A stretch of 64,000 bases of DNA from Actinomycetota bacterium. GTDB lineage: Bacteria; Actinomycetota; CADDZG01; JAHWKV01. This document shows positions 1-8,317 of the stretch, one piece after another. Positions within the stretch are counted from its first letter, which is position 1, and every line of letters starts with the position of its first letter. The notes below the pieces were generated by a model that saw nothing but the letters and a program-made list of their open reading frames with translations, had not been told where the DNA came from and searched no databases. A program made the position numbers and the translations under genes. The stretch lies in assembly GCA_019347715.1 (NCBI GenBank), contig JAHWKU010000004.1, positions 62,001 through 126,000 on the forward strand. Reading direction: 5' to 3'.

Positions 1-543
1 GGCTTGCAAGGGATGCCTCGCCGGACCTACCAGTTCTATCCGGGTTATGGCTTCGACTTTTGGAACATGGTGTCAACCGTCGGAGCTTTCACGATCGCTG
101 TTTCGACGGCTGTTTTCATGGTGAACTTCGCGAGAAGCAAAAAGAACGGAAAGAAGGCTGGGGCCGACCCATGGGATGCAAGGACTCTGGAGTGGACGAT
201 GCCTTCGCCGCCGCCCGACTACAACTTCCTCGAGATTCCGAGGGTGCATCACCGCGACGACTTCTGGCACCGTAAGTACTCCGAGGATCAGAAGGGCCGC
301 CCAGTCCCTGTCCCCGTTGGAGGCGCCGAGACTCCTACGGAGGCCGAAGGTAAGACCGCTCACGAGCTTGGTATCCACATGCCCGATCCTTCTTACTGGC
401 CGCTGGTCGCTGCTATCGGCCTGCCTCTCATGGCATACGGCGTCATGTACAAGATGTGGTGGCTGCTGGGCGCTGGCGCGGTGATCCTCGTGATGGGTCT
501 ATACGGCTGGGTTCTCGAGCCCGCCAGCGAGGAGGAGCACTAG
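1..543 (+). CDS. ctaD: cytochrome c oxidase subunit I, C-terminal part (5' end outside window)
   Basis: Catalytic heme-copper subunit of an aa3-type terminal oxidase in the cytoplasmic membrane; only the end of the gene is inside the window. The frame is open from base 1 and starts GLQGMPRRTYQF, the conserved segment before the last core helix of subunit I. It is followed by that helix and by the motifs DPWDARTLEW and SPPPDYNF, which are diagnostic of CtaD. A tail of roughly 55 residues adds two more hydrophobic helices, as in subunit I forms that have absorbed an extra subunit IV-like segment. The stop codon abuts the ATG of ctaE, so this is the upstream gene of the oxidase operon. The TTG at base 4 is internal and is not the true start. 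Confidence 0.93.
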   Translation, partial: GLQGMPRRTYQFYPGYGFDFWNMVSTVGAFTIAVSTAVFMVNFARSKKNGKKAGADPWDARTLEWTMPSPPPDYNFLEIPRVHHRDDFWHRKYSEDQKGRPVPVPVGGAETPTEAEGKTAHELGIHMPDPSYWPLVAAIGLPLMAYGVMYKMWWLLGAGAVILVMGLYGWVLEPASEEEH

Positions 544-1158
544 ATGGCCACCGAGGCCCATGCCGTTGGGCAAGCACACGAAGAGCACCACACCTCCACC
601 GGGCTCTCCAACATCAAGATGGCCATGTGGGCATTTCTTGGGTCGGAGTGTTTGTTCTTCGGGGCACTGATCTCGACTTATCTGATCTACAGCCGTCCAA
701 GCCGGATCCTTCCGGGAACCCCGATGCCGTCCGACATCTATGACATCCCGTACACGTCGGTCAGCTCGTTCGTACTGCTGATGTCGAGTGTGACGATGGT
801 CCTTGCGCTCGCGGCGGCCCAGCGCGGGGAGATCCCGAAGATGCGGCTCTGGCTTCTGGCAACCGCCACGCTTGGGATGACATTCATCGGGGGCCAGATC
901 TATGAGTTCACAACATTCGCTCACGAGGGCTTGAAGCTTTCGACCAGCACATTCGGCACCAGTTTCTTCGTCCTAACTGGTTTCCACGGAGCCCACGTGA
1001 CCGTAGGCATCCTCATGCTGCTTTCTCTGGTCGGGTTATCCCACGTCGGACGTCTCGAGCAGAAAGATGCTTACAAGGTCGAGATGATCGGGCTGTACTG
1101 GCACTTCGTCGACATCGTCTGGGTAGTCATCTTCACCGTCGTCTACTTAATGACCTAA
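544..1158 (+). CDS. ctaE: cytochrome c oxidase subunit III
   Basis: Structural membrane subunit of the aa3-type oxidase that supports proton uptake and stability of subunit I. The 204-residue protein has five clear hydrophobic helices, the usual number for short actinobacterial CtaE. It shows the family features KMAMWAFLGSECLFFGAL near the start, the GFHGAHVTVG helix (conserved His and Gly residues) and the terminal YWHFVDIVWVVIF motif. The ATG directly follows the ctaD stop codon. A separate small subunit IV gene follows after 7 bp, which fits a single transcription unit with ctaD. Confidence 0.96.
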   Translation: MATEAHAVGQAHEEHHTSTGLSNIKMAMWAFLGSECLFFGALISTYLIYSRPSRILPGTPMPSDIYDIPYTSVSSFVLLMSSVTMVLALAAAQRGEIPKMRLWLLATATLGMTFIGGQIYEFTTFAHEGLKLSTSTFGTSFFVLTGFHGAHVTVGILMLLSLVGLSHVGRLEQKDAYKVEMIGLYWHFVDIVWVVIFTVVYLMT

Positions 1159-1165
1159 GGGAACC

Positions 1166-1459
1166 ATGGCCGAACACGAGCATCCAAGCGAACTTCAATA
1201 CATAAAGGTCGGCATCGTTCTGGCCATCATCACCATCGCGGAGGTCGCGGTGTTCTACGTTCCTCCGCTTGCCCCGCTTCTTACTTGGCTGCTTATTCCG
1301 ATGATGGTCCTCAAGTTCGCGCTGGTAGCGCTGTGGTTCATGCATCTTCGATTCGACAACAAGCTCTTCCGCCGACTGTTTATGACCGGCATCTTCTTCG
1401 CCCTCGGCGTTTACACGGTTGTGATCGTGACCCTCGTAACTAAGACGAGCAACTTCTGA
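1166..1459 (+). CDS. ctaF: cytochrome c oxidase subunit IV (prokaryotic COX4 family)
   Basis: Small accessory membrane subunit of the bacterial terminal oxidase. It has 97 residues and three hydrophobic helices, matching the prokaryotic COX4 family in length and arrangement (YIKVGIVLAIITIAEVAVFY, then LLIPMMVLKFALVALWFMHL, then a last helix). The KFALVALWFMHLRFD segment is typical of the family. A purine-rich AAGGGA lies just before the ATG, and the stop overlaps the start of ctaG as TGATG. Being between ctaE and ctaG makes the assignment firm. Confidence 0.9.
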   Translation: MAEHEHPSELQYIKVGIVLAIITIAEVAVFYVPPLAPLLTWLLIPMMVLKFALVALWFMHLRFDNKLFRRLFMTGIFFALGVYTVVIVTLVTKTSNF

Positions 1460-2298
1460 TGGCCTGGCACCCGCACCCCGACGTCTGGATTGTGATGATC
1501 GGAATCTATGCCGGTTATCTATGGACACTGAGGCGCGTCGGCCCCCGCCACATCTCACCGGGAGATCAGCCGGCGTCGAGGTCCCAAGTTGCGGCGTTCA
1601 CTCTTGGAGTCTTGTCGATGTGGTTGGTCGCAGACTGGCCGATACACGAGCTGGCAGAGGAATATCTGTTCAGCGTTCACATGGTTCAGCACCTGGTGTT
1701 CTCTTTGGTGAGCGCCCCCTTGCTCCTGCTGGGGACGCCAGGATGGCTGGCCAGAGCCATCCTTTCTCCAAAGTTTCTTCTGGCCGCGATGCGAGTTGTA
1801 ACGAAGCCGGTAATCGCCATCCTGCTGTTCAACGGATATCTCGTGTTCAGCCACTGGCCGTCATTCGTAAACCTTGTGACCGCCAACGAGCTGGCTCACT
1901 TCTTTGCGCACGTCGCGTTGGTGGCGGTTTCGCTGGTGATGTGGTGGCCGGTTCTCAGCCCAATTGCAGAAGTGCCGAGACTCTCTCATCCGGGTCAGAT
2001 GCTTTATCTGTTTCTTCAGACAATCGTGCCGACCGTTCCTGCCTCCTTCCTCACCTTCGCCAAGGTTCCGCTGTACGAGGCATACGCCTCAGCCCCGCGG
2101 ATCTTTGGCATCTCCGCCGTTACCGATCAGATGACTGCAGGTCTCATCATGAAGATCGGCGGAGGATTTCTACTCTGGGGCGTCATCGCCATTCTTTTCT
2201 TCCGCTGGTCATCGAGGGAGACCTCTGGTACTCCAGACGCCGTTGATTGGCAAGACATCGAGAACCGCCTGAACCGGGCAGAAGAGGCGAAAGCATGA
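1459..2298 (+). CDS. ctaG: cytochrome c oxidase assembly protein, CtaG (caa3 type)
   Basis: Polytopic membrane protein of the caa3-CtaG family, involved in assembly, probably copper delivery, of the oxidase. The 279-residue product has about seven hydrophobic helices. It carries the family's histidine-rich features: ADWPIHELAEEYLFSVHMVQH, then FNGYLVFSHWPSF, then ELAHFFAHVALV. Its start overlaps the ctaF stop (TGATG) and its stop overlaps the start of the cupredoxin gene (ATGA). It sits inside an operon of oxidase subunits and copper proteins, which supports the role. Confidence 0.92.
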   Translation: MAWHPHPDVWIVMIGIYAGYLWTLRRVGPRHISPGDQPASRSQVAAFTLGVLSMWLVADWPIHELAEEYLFSVHMVQHLVFSLVSAPLLLLGTPGWLARAILSPKFLLAAMRVVTKPVIAILLFNGYLVFSHWPSFVNLVTANELAHFFAHVALVAVSLVMWWPVLSPIAEVPRLSHPGQMLYLFLQTIVPTVPASFLTFAKVPLYEAYASAPRIFGISAVTDQMTAGLIMKIGGGFLLWGVIAILFFRWSSRETSGTPDAVDWQDIENRLNRAEEAKA

Positions 2299-3227
2299 AG
2301 AAAGAAGTCCGCGAGAGGGTCGTTCTACCGCTTCTGATTCCGTTGGGGGCGATGGCAGTCATTGCCGTCGTTGCAATCGGGTTCGCCTGGGTTCTTCTGA
2401 ATGTTCCCAAGAGTGTCGCCACCGCGGTTGCCGCCATGGTGGCGATCAACATCCTGGTCGTATTCGGCGTGGTCGCGGTAAGAGAGCGCCTTACCCAATC
2501 ACAGATGTTCATGATGATGGTTGCGTCGGTTATTCCGCTGGTGATCGGCGGAGCGGTGGCGGTTGGGGCCGTGGAGGTCAGCGACTCGGACGGCCACGAG
2601 CATGAGGAGCCCGGCCCCCCTGCCGTCCAACTTGTAGCCGAAAACATCGCGTTCGACCCGAACCAACTCGAGGTCGGAGCGGGGAGAGACTTCATCATTG
2701 AGTTCGAGAACCGCGATCCCGACCCTCACAACGTGGCCATCTTCAAGGGTCCAGACGCCACGGCAGAGAATGTCTTTCGAGGCGAGGTTTTCCCCGGCGT
2801 GCGAACAGTGAGCTACACCGTTCCTGCGCAGGAGCCGGGGGGCTACTACTTCCACTGCGACGTCCATCCCCAGATGACCGGGACTCTCACGGTCACCGAG
2901 GCAGCGGCCCCGGCGGAGGATGGCGAGGGCGAGGCTGCCGAGCCGGCGTCTGCCTCGATCTCTGCGGACGATCTTGCGTTCGATCCCACCGAGCTCACTC
3001 TTCCAGCGAACTCGCCCATCTCGCTGGTCTTCGACAATCAAGAGAACCTTCCCCATAACGTGGTGATCTTCAGCGGGCAGGATGCCTCGGGTGAGGCCCT
3101 GTTCAGGGGCGAGCTGATCACCGGCCCAAGAAAGGTGACCTACCGCGTCCCGGCCTTGCAGCCGGGGCGTTATCACTTCCACTGCGACGTCCACCCGAAT
3201 ATGACGGGAACCATCACGGTGAGCTGA
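2295..3227 (+). CDS. membrane-anchored protein with two tandem cupredoxin domains
   Basis: Predicted copper or electron-transfer protein on the outer face of the membrane. The 310-residue product starts at ATG 2295, overlapping the ctaG stop as ATGA. Residues 1-95 form three hydrophobic helices. Two plastocyanin-like domains follow (about 110-200 and 220-310). Both keep a full type-1 copper ligand set: His145, Cys188, His191, Met194 and His254, Cys297, His300, Met303, in the near-identical motifs HCDVHPQMTG and HCDVHPNMTG. The two domains are clearly duplicates joined by an acidic Ala/Glu linker. Placement between ctaG and the heme A synthase suggests a copper chaperone or electron donor for the oxidase; this is inference. 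Confidence 0.85.
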   Translation: MKKEVRERVVLPLLIPLGAMAVIAVVAIGFAWVLLNVPKSVATAVAAMVAINILVVFGVVAVRERLTQSQMFMMMVASVIPLVIGGAVAVGAVEVSDSDGHEHEEPGPPAVQLVAENIAFDPNQLEVGAGRDFIIEFENRDPDPHNVAIFKGPDATAENVFRGEVFPGVRTVSYTVPAQEPGGYYFHCDVHPQMTGTLTVTEAAAPAEDGEGEAAEPASASISADDLAFDPTELTLPANSPISLVFDNQENLPHNVVIFSGQDASGEALFRGELITGPRKVTYRVPALQPGRYHFHCDVHPNMTGTITVS

Positions 3228-3267
3228 CCCCGGCGCCTCGTCGGAGAGATAAGGTGTTTGCCGTCCC

Positions 3268-5295
3268 ATGAAGAGCTTTCAGAGACTTGCCATCATCACG
3301 ACCGCGGCGGTCATCATCCAAACGTCTCTCGGTTCATTCGTCAGGGTTTCGGGTTCGGGGCTTGGATGTGGAACCGATTGGCCGAAGTGCAGGGGCCGGT
3401 GGATCCCACCGCTGGAGACGACGGCCATCATCGAATATACCCACAGGATGGTGGCGACCCTTCTTGGGTTTCTGGTGCTGGCTGTCGTCATTTTCGCCTG
3501 GCTCAAGTTCCGCTCCATCAAGTGGGTCTTCTGGCCTTCTCTGCTCGCGCTTGCCTTCGTCGGCATCCAGGGCTGGCTTGGGCGTCAGGTCGTAGACAAC
3601 GAACTGGCCGGCGGGCTGGTCGCTCTCCACTTTTTCAACGCGATGATGATCATCGGCCTTCTAACCACGACGGTTGTCGGCTCCTATTACCCAGGAAGAG
3701 GGCGCTGGACACGATTCGCCAAGGAAGCCACCGCTGCTGCGGTGACGGTCATGTTTGTTTGGATGGCAGGCGCTTGGGTGGCTCAGGGCGGCGCGGCCCT
3801 GGTGTTCGGTGATTGGCCCCTGATGGGAGGGGCTCTGATCCCCGAGCTCACCGGGCGCGCCGAGATCATCCATTTCCTTCACCGGGTGATGGCGGTAGTC
3901 ACCGGACTGGCGGTCGGCATAGTTGCCTTCCGGGCGCAGGAGCTGGAACCAGACGCCCGGGCGCTTCGCCGTTTCGCACATGGAGCCTTGGGGCTATGGG
4001 TTCTTCAGGTCGCGATCGGCGGCATCACGGTCTTGACGAGGGCAGCCCCGGCTGCCGTGGTGGCCCACGTGTTCGTCGGATCGCTGTTGTGGGCGTCGAT
4101 CGTCGCCCTTGCCATCTTAGGCACGCGGCTTTGGAGGGCCGACACCCAGCGAGGTCCCGGTGTTGGGGAGCGAGTGGGTGTCGCGCCAAAGGGTGTCGCG
4201 CCAAGGGGTATCGCGCGCACGGTAAAGGCATATTTCTTTCTGACCAAACCCAGGATCATCGAGCTTCTCCTCATAACTACCGTCCCTGCGATGGTCGTCG
4301 CAGCGGACGGATGGCCGCCGCTAGCGTTGATACTCGCGACCCTCATAGGGGGATCTCTCACCGCCGGATCGGCTAACTCGATCAACTGTTTCATCGATCG
4401 CGACATCGACGAAGCGATGGCGCGCACCGCCGAGCGGCCTCTTCCTCGTCACGAGGTCGAACCGCGAAGTGCTCTGGTGTTCGGCATTGCCCTCGGGTTG
4501 ATCGGCTTCGGATGGCTCGCCGCGACCGTCAATCTGCTGGCTGCATTTCTTGCGGGAGCGGCGATTTTGTTCTACGTCTTCATCTACACGATTTGGATGA
4601 AGCGATCTACGCCGTCCAACATTGTGATCGGAGGAGCGGCGGGAGCAGCCCCCGTGCTTGTTGGCTGGGCTGCCGTGACGGGGAGAGTGGAGCTTCCTGC
4701 CCTAGTGCTCTTTGCGATCGTCTTCTATTGGACTCCACCTCATTTCTGGGCTTTGGCCCTTCGTTATCGGGAGGACTATTCGGCTGCGGGAGTCCCCATG
4801 CTGCCGGTAGTCCGCGGTGTGCAGGAGACCACCAGGCAGATGGTCCTGTACGCGCTGATCCTGTTTGCGGTCTCTCTGCTTCTTTATCCGGTTGCAGGAC
4901 TCGGCCTCATTTATCTGGCGGCTGCGGTCGGTATGGGTACGCTGTTCCTCATCGGATGCATCCGGCTCACCAAGGCGCCGAGCGCAATCAAAGCCATGGG
5001 GCTATTCCGTCATTCGATCACTTATCTCACGGTTCTGTTCGCAGCCATGGCTACGGATCGTCTGGTCGCAACTTCTGCACCGGATTGGGTCGCACCGCTG
5101 GCTTTTGTTGTCGCGGTTCCGATCTTCTTCGCCGCTCAGGCCGCAGTCGTCTTCTCGGTCCTCGGTTTGCGGCGTTACGGCGAGCCTTTGCCGAAGGCTG
5201 ACGGAACTCTTTTGATAGAGATCATCTGGACTGCCCTTCCGAGCCTGGTGGTGGCCCTGCTGTTCGTTCAGTCCTGGCAATCCATCCTTCGTTGA
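3268..5295 (+). CDS. ctaA-ctaB: fused heme A synthase (CtaA) - protoheme IX farnesyltransferase (CtaB)
   Basis: One 675-residue membrane protein predicted to carry out both steps of heme A synthesis: farnesylation of protoheme to heme O (C-terminal half), then oxidation of heme O to heme A (N-terminal half). Residues 1 to about 295 are CtaA: the cysteine pair in GLGCGTDWPKCRG and four heme-ligand or catalytic histidines in EYTHRM, ALHFFN, FLHRVM and VAHVF. Residues from about 312 are CtaB: the prenyl-diphosphate site NSINCFIDRDID followed by RTAERPLP. The domains are joined by a short linker encoded by tandem repeats (4176-4220). Fused CtaA/CtaB proteins are known in a few bacteria such as Thermus, but separate genes are usual. 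The stop overlaps the next start as TTGA. Confidence 0.93.
   Translation: MKSFQRLAIITTAAVIIQTSLGSFVRVSGSGLGCGTDWPKCRGRWIPPLETTAIIEYTHRMVATLLGFLVLAVVIFAWLKFRSIKWVFWPSLLALAFVGIQGWLGRQVVDNELAGGLVALHFFNAMMIIGLLTTTVVGSYYPGRGRWTRFAKEATAAAVTVMFVWMAGAWVAQGGAALVFGDWPLMGGALIPELTGRAEIIHFLHRVMAVVTGLAVGIVAFRAQELEPDARALRRFAHGALGLWVLQVAIGGITVLTRAAPAAVVAHVFVGSLLWASIVALAILGTRLWRADTQRGPGVGERVGVAPKGVAPRGIARTVKAYFFLTKPRIIELLLITTVPAMVVAADGWPPLALILATLIGGSLTAGSANSINCFIDRDIDEAMARTAERPLPRHEVEPRSALVFGIALGLIGFGWLAATVNLLAAFLAGAAILFYVFIYTIWMKRSTPSNIVIGGAAGAAPVLVGWAAVTGRVELPALVLFAIVFYWTPPHFWALALRYREDYSAAGVPMLPVVRGVQETTRQMVLYALILFAVSLLLYPVAGLGLIYLAAAVGMGTLFLIGCIRLTKAPSAIKAMGLFRHSITYLTVLFAAMATDRLVATSAPDWVAPLAFVVAVPIFFAAQAAVVFSVLGLRRYGEPLPKADGTLLIEIIWTALPSLVVALLFVQSWQSILR
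4176..4220 (+). repeat. 15-bp tandem repeat encoding the CtaA-CtaB linker
   Basis: Two copies of a 15-bp unit (4176-4190 and 4191-4205) differ at one base; a third, diverged copy follows (4206-4220). In frame they encode GVAPK, GVAPR and GIARx, which is the hydrophilic linker between the heme A synthase and heme O synthase halves of the fused protein. The unit is a multiple of three, so gain or loss of a copy would only change linker length. Confidence 0.85.
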
Positions 5296-5825
5296 AAGTC
5301 CCGCGCGCCAAGCGGGTATGGGTTCCAATCGCAGTAGCAGCCGTCATCGCCGTCGTTCTGGCGCTGTGGATCGCGCGGCCGAGATCGACAAGCATCGAGA
5401 GAGCCGAAATCGGGCAGCCTCTTCCTTCGTTGGCAGTCGATCTAAAGACACTCGACGGCGAGACCATTCGGCTCGATGACCTCGAAGGACCGCTCTTGAT
5501 CAACTTCTGGGCTTCGTGGTGCCGGCCATGCGTAAGGGAGTTTCCGCTGTTCTCTGAGGCACTGGCCGAACATCGGGACCTGTCCATCCTTGGCGTCGTC
5601 TACGACGACTCTCCTGCTTCCGCCAGGGAATTCGCGCGAAGCCTCGAGGCTGGTTGGACTTCGGTCGAAGATCAGGAGGACCGTCTGGCTCGAACCTTCG
5701 GAGTCTCGACGCCCCCGGGCATCCCTCAGACTTTCTTCATCGACCGCAATCGGATTCTTACCAGCCGGGTCTTCGGCGAGATGACGCAAGAGCGTTTGAG
5801 AACAGAGCTGGACGGCGTCCTCTAG
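5292..5825 (+). CDS. membrane-anchored TlpA/ResA-like thioredoxin
   Basis: Extracytoplasmic thiol-disulfide reductase of the TlpA/ResA/CcmG type. An N-terminal signal anchor (about residues 9-27) precedes a thioredoxin fold with the redox motif WCRPC (Cys77, Cys80) and the cis-proline segment GIPQTFFID. The start is TTG 5292, overlapping the ctaAB stop codon as TTGA; no ATG lies near. Its place at the end of the oxidase operon suggests it keeps copper-binding cysteines of the oxidase or cupredoxin reduced, or serves cytochrome c maturation. Which of the two cannot be told from sequence. It meets the ABC-2 permease tail to tail with overlapping stops. Confidence 0.85.
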   Translation: MKVPRAKRVWVPIAVAAVIAVVLALWIARPRSTSIERAEIGQPLPSLAVDLKTLDGETIRLDDLEGPLLINFWASWCRPCVREFPLFSEALAEHRDLSILGVVYDDSPASAREFARSLEAGWTSVEDQEDRLARTFGVSTPPGIPQTFFIDRNRILTSRVFGEMTQERLRTELDGVL

Positions 5826-6547
5826 TTCGGGTCCCAGGAGAATGTGAGGGCTGCGGCTACGGGCGCTGCGATCGCCCACAGCGCCATCTTGATGAGTGGA
5901 GCCTGGCCTGTTGGGATTCCATCAAAAGCCGTGCGGATCAGATCGGCCAGAGGGGCAGCGGGTAGAACCGATGAGACCGCGCTCAGGGGGCTCGGCAGAC
6001 TGTCGACCGGCACCAGGATTCCTCCGAGGAGCATCAGGAACAGAAAGGCGGCGTTCGAAACGGCGAGGTTTGCCTCCGCCCTGAGCGATCCGGCCAGCAG
6101 CATGCCGATCCCGGAGAACGCGGCGGTGCCTAGGAGAACGCCAAGGAGAAGTGGATAGATGTAGATCCCGCCTCGGGCTCCGAGCATTGACGCGATCGAG
6201 ATGAGAAGCGCCACTTGAATGAACTCGACGGCCAGAACGCTGAGACTCTTCGCGCCAAGAAGGGAACCTTTGGACAGGGGAGTGCCGCCGAGCCGCTTCA
6301 AGACCCCGTAACTTCTCTCGAAGCCCGTGGCGATCCCGAGGCCAACCATCGAAGTGGCAATCACCGCGAGGGTGATGGCCGCAGGAAGAACCGCATTCAC
6401 GGGCTCTGATTCATCGGTTCTCAACAGAGGAACGATGGTGAGAAAGACCAGGAGTGCCGCAGGCAGGACCATGGTCACCACCAGCGTCTCTCCTCTACGC
6501 AGCGTGAGCAGGAGCTCAACCTTGGTCTGGGCAAAGACCCCGCGCAT
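5822..6547 (-). CDS. ABC-2 type transporter permease
   Basis: Membrane subunit of a two-gene ABC exporter. It has 241 residues and six hydrophobic helices, with the ABC-2 pattern: a cytoplasmic start TKVELLLTLRRGE, an amphipathic segment GFERSYGVLKRLGGTPLSK after the second helix, and the late FLMLLGGILVPVDSLP segment. The LKRLGGTPLSK coupling region is typical of the DrrB/NodJ-like group. Its ATG overlaps the stop codon of the ATPase gene by one base, so the two are translationally coupled. The substrate is unknown; drugs and lipids are common for this family. Confidence 0.88.
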   Translation of the reverse strand: MRGVFAQTKVELLLTLRRGETLVVTMVLPAALLVFLTIVPLLRTDESEPVNAVLPAAITLAVIATSMVGLGIATGFERSYGVLKRLGGTPLSKGSLLGAKSLSVLAVEFIQVALLISIASMLGARGGIYIYPLLLGVLLGTAAFSGIGMLLAGSLRAEANLAVSNAAFLFLMLLGGILVPVDSLPSPLSAVSSVLPAAPLADLIRTAFDGIPTGQAPLIKMALWAIAAPVAAALTFSWDPN

Positions 6548-7443
6548 TACGGCGAATCCTCATCGGATGTGAGCGCGAGGAAAAAGGATTCGAGCGATCC
6601 ACTGCTGGTGAGCTCGATTAGAAGGACACCTCGATGCGACAGCCACTTAGTCACTCTCGCGATCAGCTGAGGGTTTGCTGGATCCGAGATCTCGTATGTC
6701 CCAGGGGAGATCTCGGAAATCGTCAACTGAAGATCTCGCGCCATTTCCTGTTGATCGATCGGCCTTTCGCATGTGATCTGCAGGCCTTGTCCTGAGAAAA
6801 GCTCCGTCGGGGGGCCGAGCGCCATGAGAGTGCCATCGTGAATAAGGGCAACGCGATCGGAAAGCTGCTGAGCTTCGTCCATGTTGTGGGTGGTCAGGAT
6901 CACCGTGGTTCCACCTGCGTTTATCTCTCGAATCATTGTCCAGATTTCTGTTCTTCCACCTGGGTCGGTTCCCGAGGTCGGCTCATCCAGAAACAACAGC
7001 TCCGGACGCCCTATCACCGCCATGGCGAAGCTGAGCCGTTGTTTCTCGCCGCCCGATAGCGTCTTGACCTTCGCCCTGCTGCGCTTGTCCAGTCTCAGCC
7101 GCTTTATAAGCTCGGAAGCTTCCATCGGAGAGTCGTAGAAAGAAGCGTAGAGATGAAGGATCTCCTCAACGCGCAGTCCCGGATGCAGCCCACCTTCTTG
7201 AAGCATCAATCCCACCTTTTGCTTCAGGGCCCGCGCTTGGCTGCTGGGATCAAGGCCGAGGACACGAATCTCGCCGGAATCTGCATGCCGGTATCCCTCG
7301 AGGATCTCGATAAGCGTGGTCTTGCCTGCGCCGTTTGGACCCAGGATTCCGAAGACCTCTCCCGAGGCGACCTCTAAGGAAAGATCTCTTAGTGCGACGG
7401 TGTTCCCGTATCGCTTGTTGAGAGAAGAAACCTGAATCGCCAT
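6547..7443 (-). CDS. ABC transporter ATP-binding protein (DrrA/CcmA-like)
   Basis: Cytoplasmic ATPase partner of the ABC-2 permease encoded immediately downstream. The 298-residue protein shows Walker A GPNGAGKT, the signature LSGGEKQRLSFA, Walker B LLFLDEPTSG with TDPGG, and the H-loop TTHNMDEA. The residues after about 220 form the short C-terminal domain usual in this exporter subfamily. The 43-bp gap to the divergent larE gene must hold both promoters. Regulation is not visible in the sequence. Confidence 0.9.
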   Translation of the reverse strand: MAIQVSSLNKRYGNTVALRDLSLEVASGEVFGILGPNGAGKTTLIEILEGYRHADSGEIRVLGLDPSSQARALKQKVGLMLQEGGLHPGLRVEEILHLYASFYDSPMEASELIKRLRLDKRSRAKVKTLSGGEKQRLSFAMAVIGRPELLFLDEPTSGTDPGGRTEIWTMIREINAGGTTVILTTHNMDEAQQLSDRVALIHDGTLMALGPPTELFSGQGLQITCERPIDQQEMARDLQLTISEISPGTYEISDPANPQLIARVTKWLSHRGVLLIELTSSGSLESFFLALTSDEDSP

Positions 7444-7486
7444 GGCCGCCGTATGTTAAGGGACAAAAAAACGCGAGAATGTCGGC

Positions 7487-8317
7487 GTGGTTCTTAATTC
7501 CAAGGTAGAGCGGCTGGTCAGCCTGCTGGAGAAGCTCCCAGGAGCGATGGTTGCCTATTCCGGAGGGGCCGACAGCGCCTACCTGTCCGAGATGAGTTAT
7601 CGGGTTCTCGGGGACCGCTCCACCGCGGTGACTGCCGACTCCCCGTCTCTCCCAAGAAGAGAGCTGAAGCAGGCCATCGAGCTGGCGACGCAGCGCGGGT
7701 GGACCCACCAAGTCGTCGCTACCCTCGAGATCACAGATGAGAACTACACCTCCAACCCCCACGATCGCTGCTATTTCTGCAAGTCTGCGCTGTTCGATCA
7801 GCTTGCCCCGAAGGCCGAGGCAATCGGAGTTCCGATCCTGCTCGGCACCAACCTCGACGATCTCGGCGATTGGCGGCCTGGGCAGGTTGCAGCATCCGAA
7901 CGAGGGGCCCTCAGTCCGCTCGTCGATGCCGGTTTCACGAAGGAAGATGTAAGACGAGCTTCTGCATCGGTCGGACTCGTTACCGCAGACAAACCTGCTT
8001 CGGCCTGCCTCGCCAGCAGGTTCGCGTATGGGGTGGCGATCACCGAGGAGGGCCTGGCAAGAGTCGAAGGCGCGGAGGACGCGATCTTGGCCCGGGGCTT
8101 CACGGTCGTAAGAGTCAGGGACTTGGGGCAGGACCGAGCCAGAGTGGAGGTCGGAGCCCATGAGGTATCCCGGCTCGATGAAATGGGCCCTGATCTGATA
8201 TCTGCTCTCATGGGGCTTGGTTTCCGGAAGGTATCACTCGATGAACAGGGATACCGTCAGGGATCTTTGAACGATGGGATCGAAGTCGAGCTCATACAAG
8301 TTGGGAAGCGACGCTGA
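7487..8317 (+). CDS. larE: LarE-type ATP-dependent sulfur transferase (three-cysteine form)
   Basis: PP-loop enzyme of the LarE family, which adenylates a substrate and inserts sulfur, in characterized cases during nickel-pincer cofactor synthesis. The 276-residue protein has the PP-loop SGGADS (residues 25-30) and the family motif CLASRF. It carries Cys95 and Cys98 in RCYFCK plus Cys174 in ACLASR. LarE proteins with this CxxC plus third cysteine are reported to bind a [4Fe-4S] cluster instead of sacrificing a cysteine, so the catalytic type is predicted here. The start is GTG 7487. No larA, larB or larC lies in the window. It overlaps the NIL-domain gene by one base, suggesting a joint role that may differ from lactate racemase maturation. 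Confidence 0.85.
   Translation: MVLNSKVERLVSLLEKLPGAMVAYSGGADSAYLSEMSYRVLGDRSTAVTADSPSLPRRELKQAIELATQRGWTHQVVATLEITDENYTSNPHDRCYFCKSALFDQLAPKAEAIGVPILLGTNLDDLGDWRPGQVAASERGALSPLVDAGFTKEDVRRASASVGLVTADKPASACLASRFAYGVAITEEGLARVEGAEDAILARGFTVVRVRDLGQDRARVEVGAHEVSRLDEMGPDLISALMGLGFRKVSLDEQGYRQGSLNDGIEVELIQVGKRR

Noticed and set aside
7250..8161. Minus-strand frame of 303 codons across larE and the ABC ATPase
   Set aside because: It runs antisense to larE and out of frame with the ATPase; both real genes have complete motifs.
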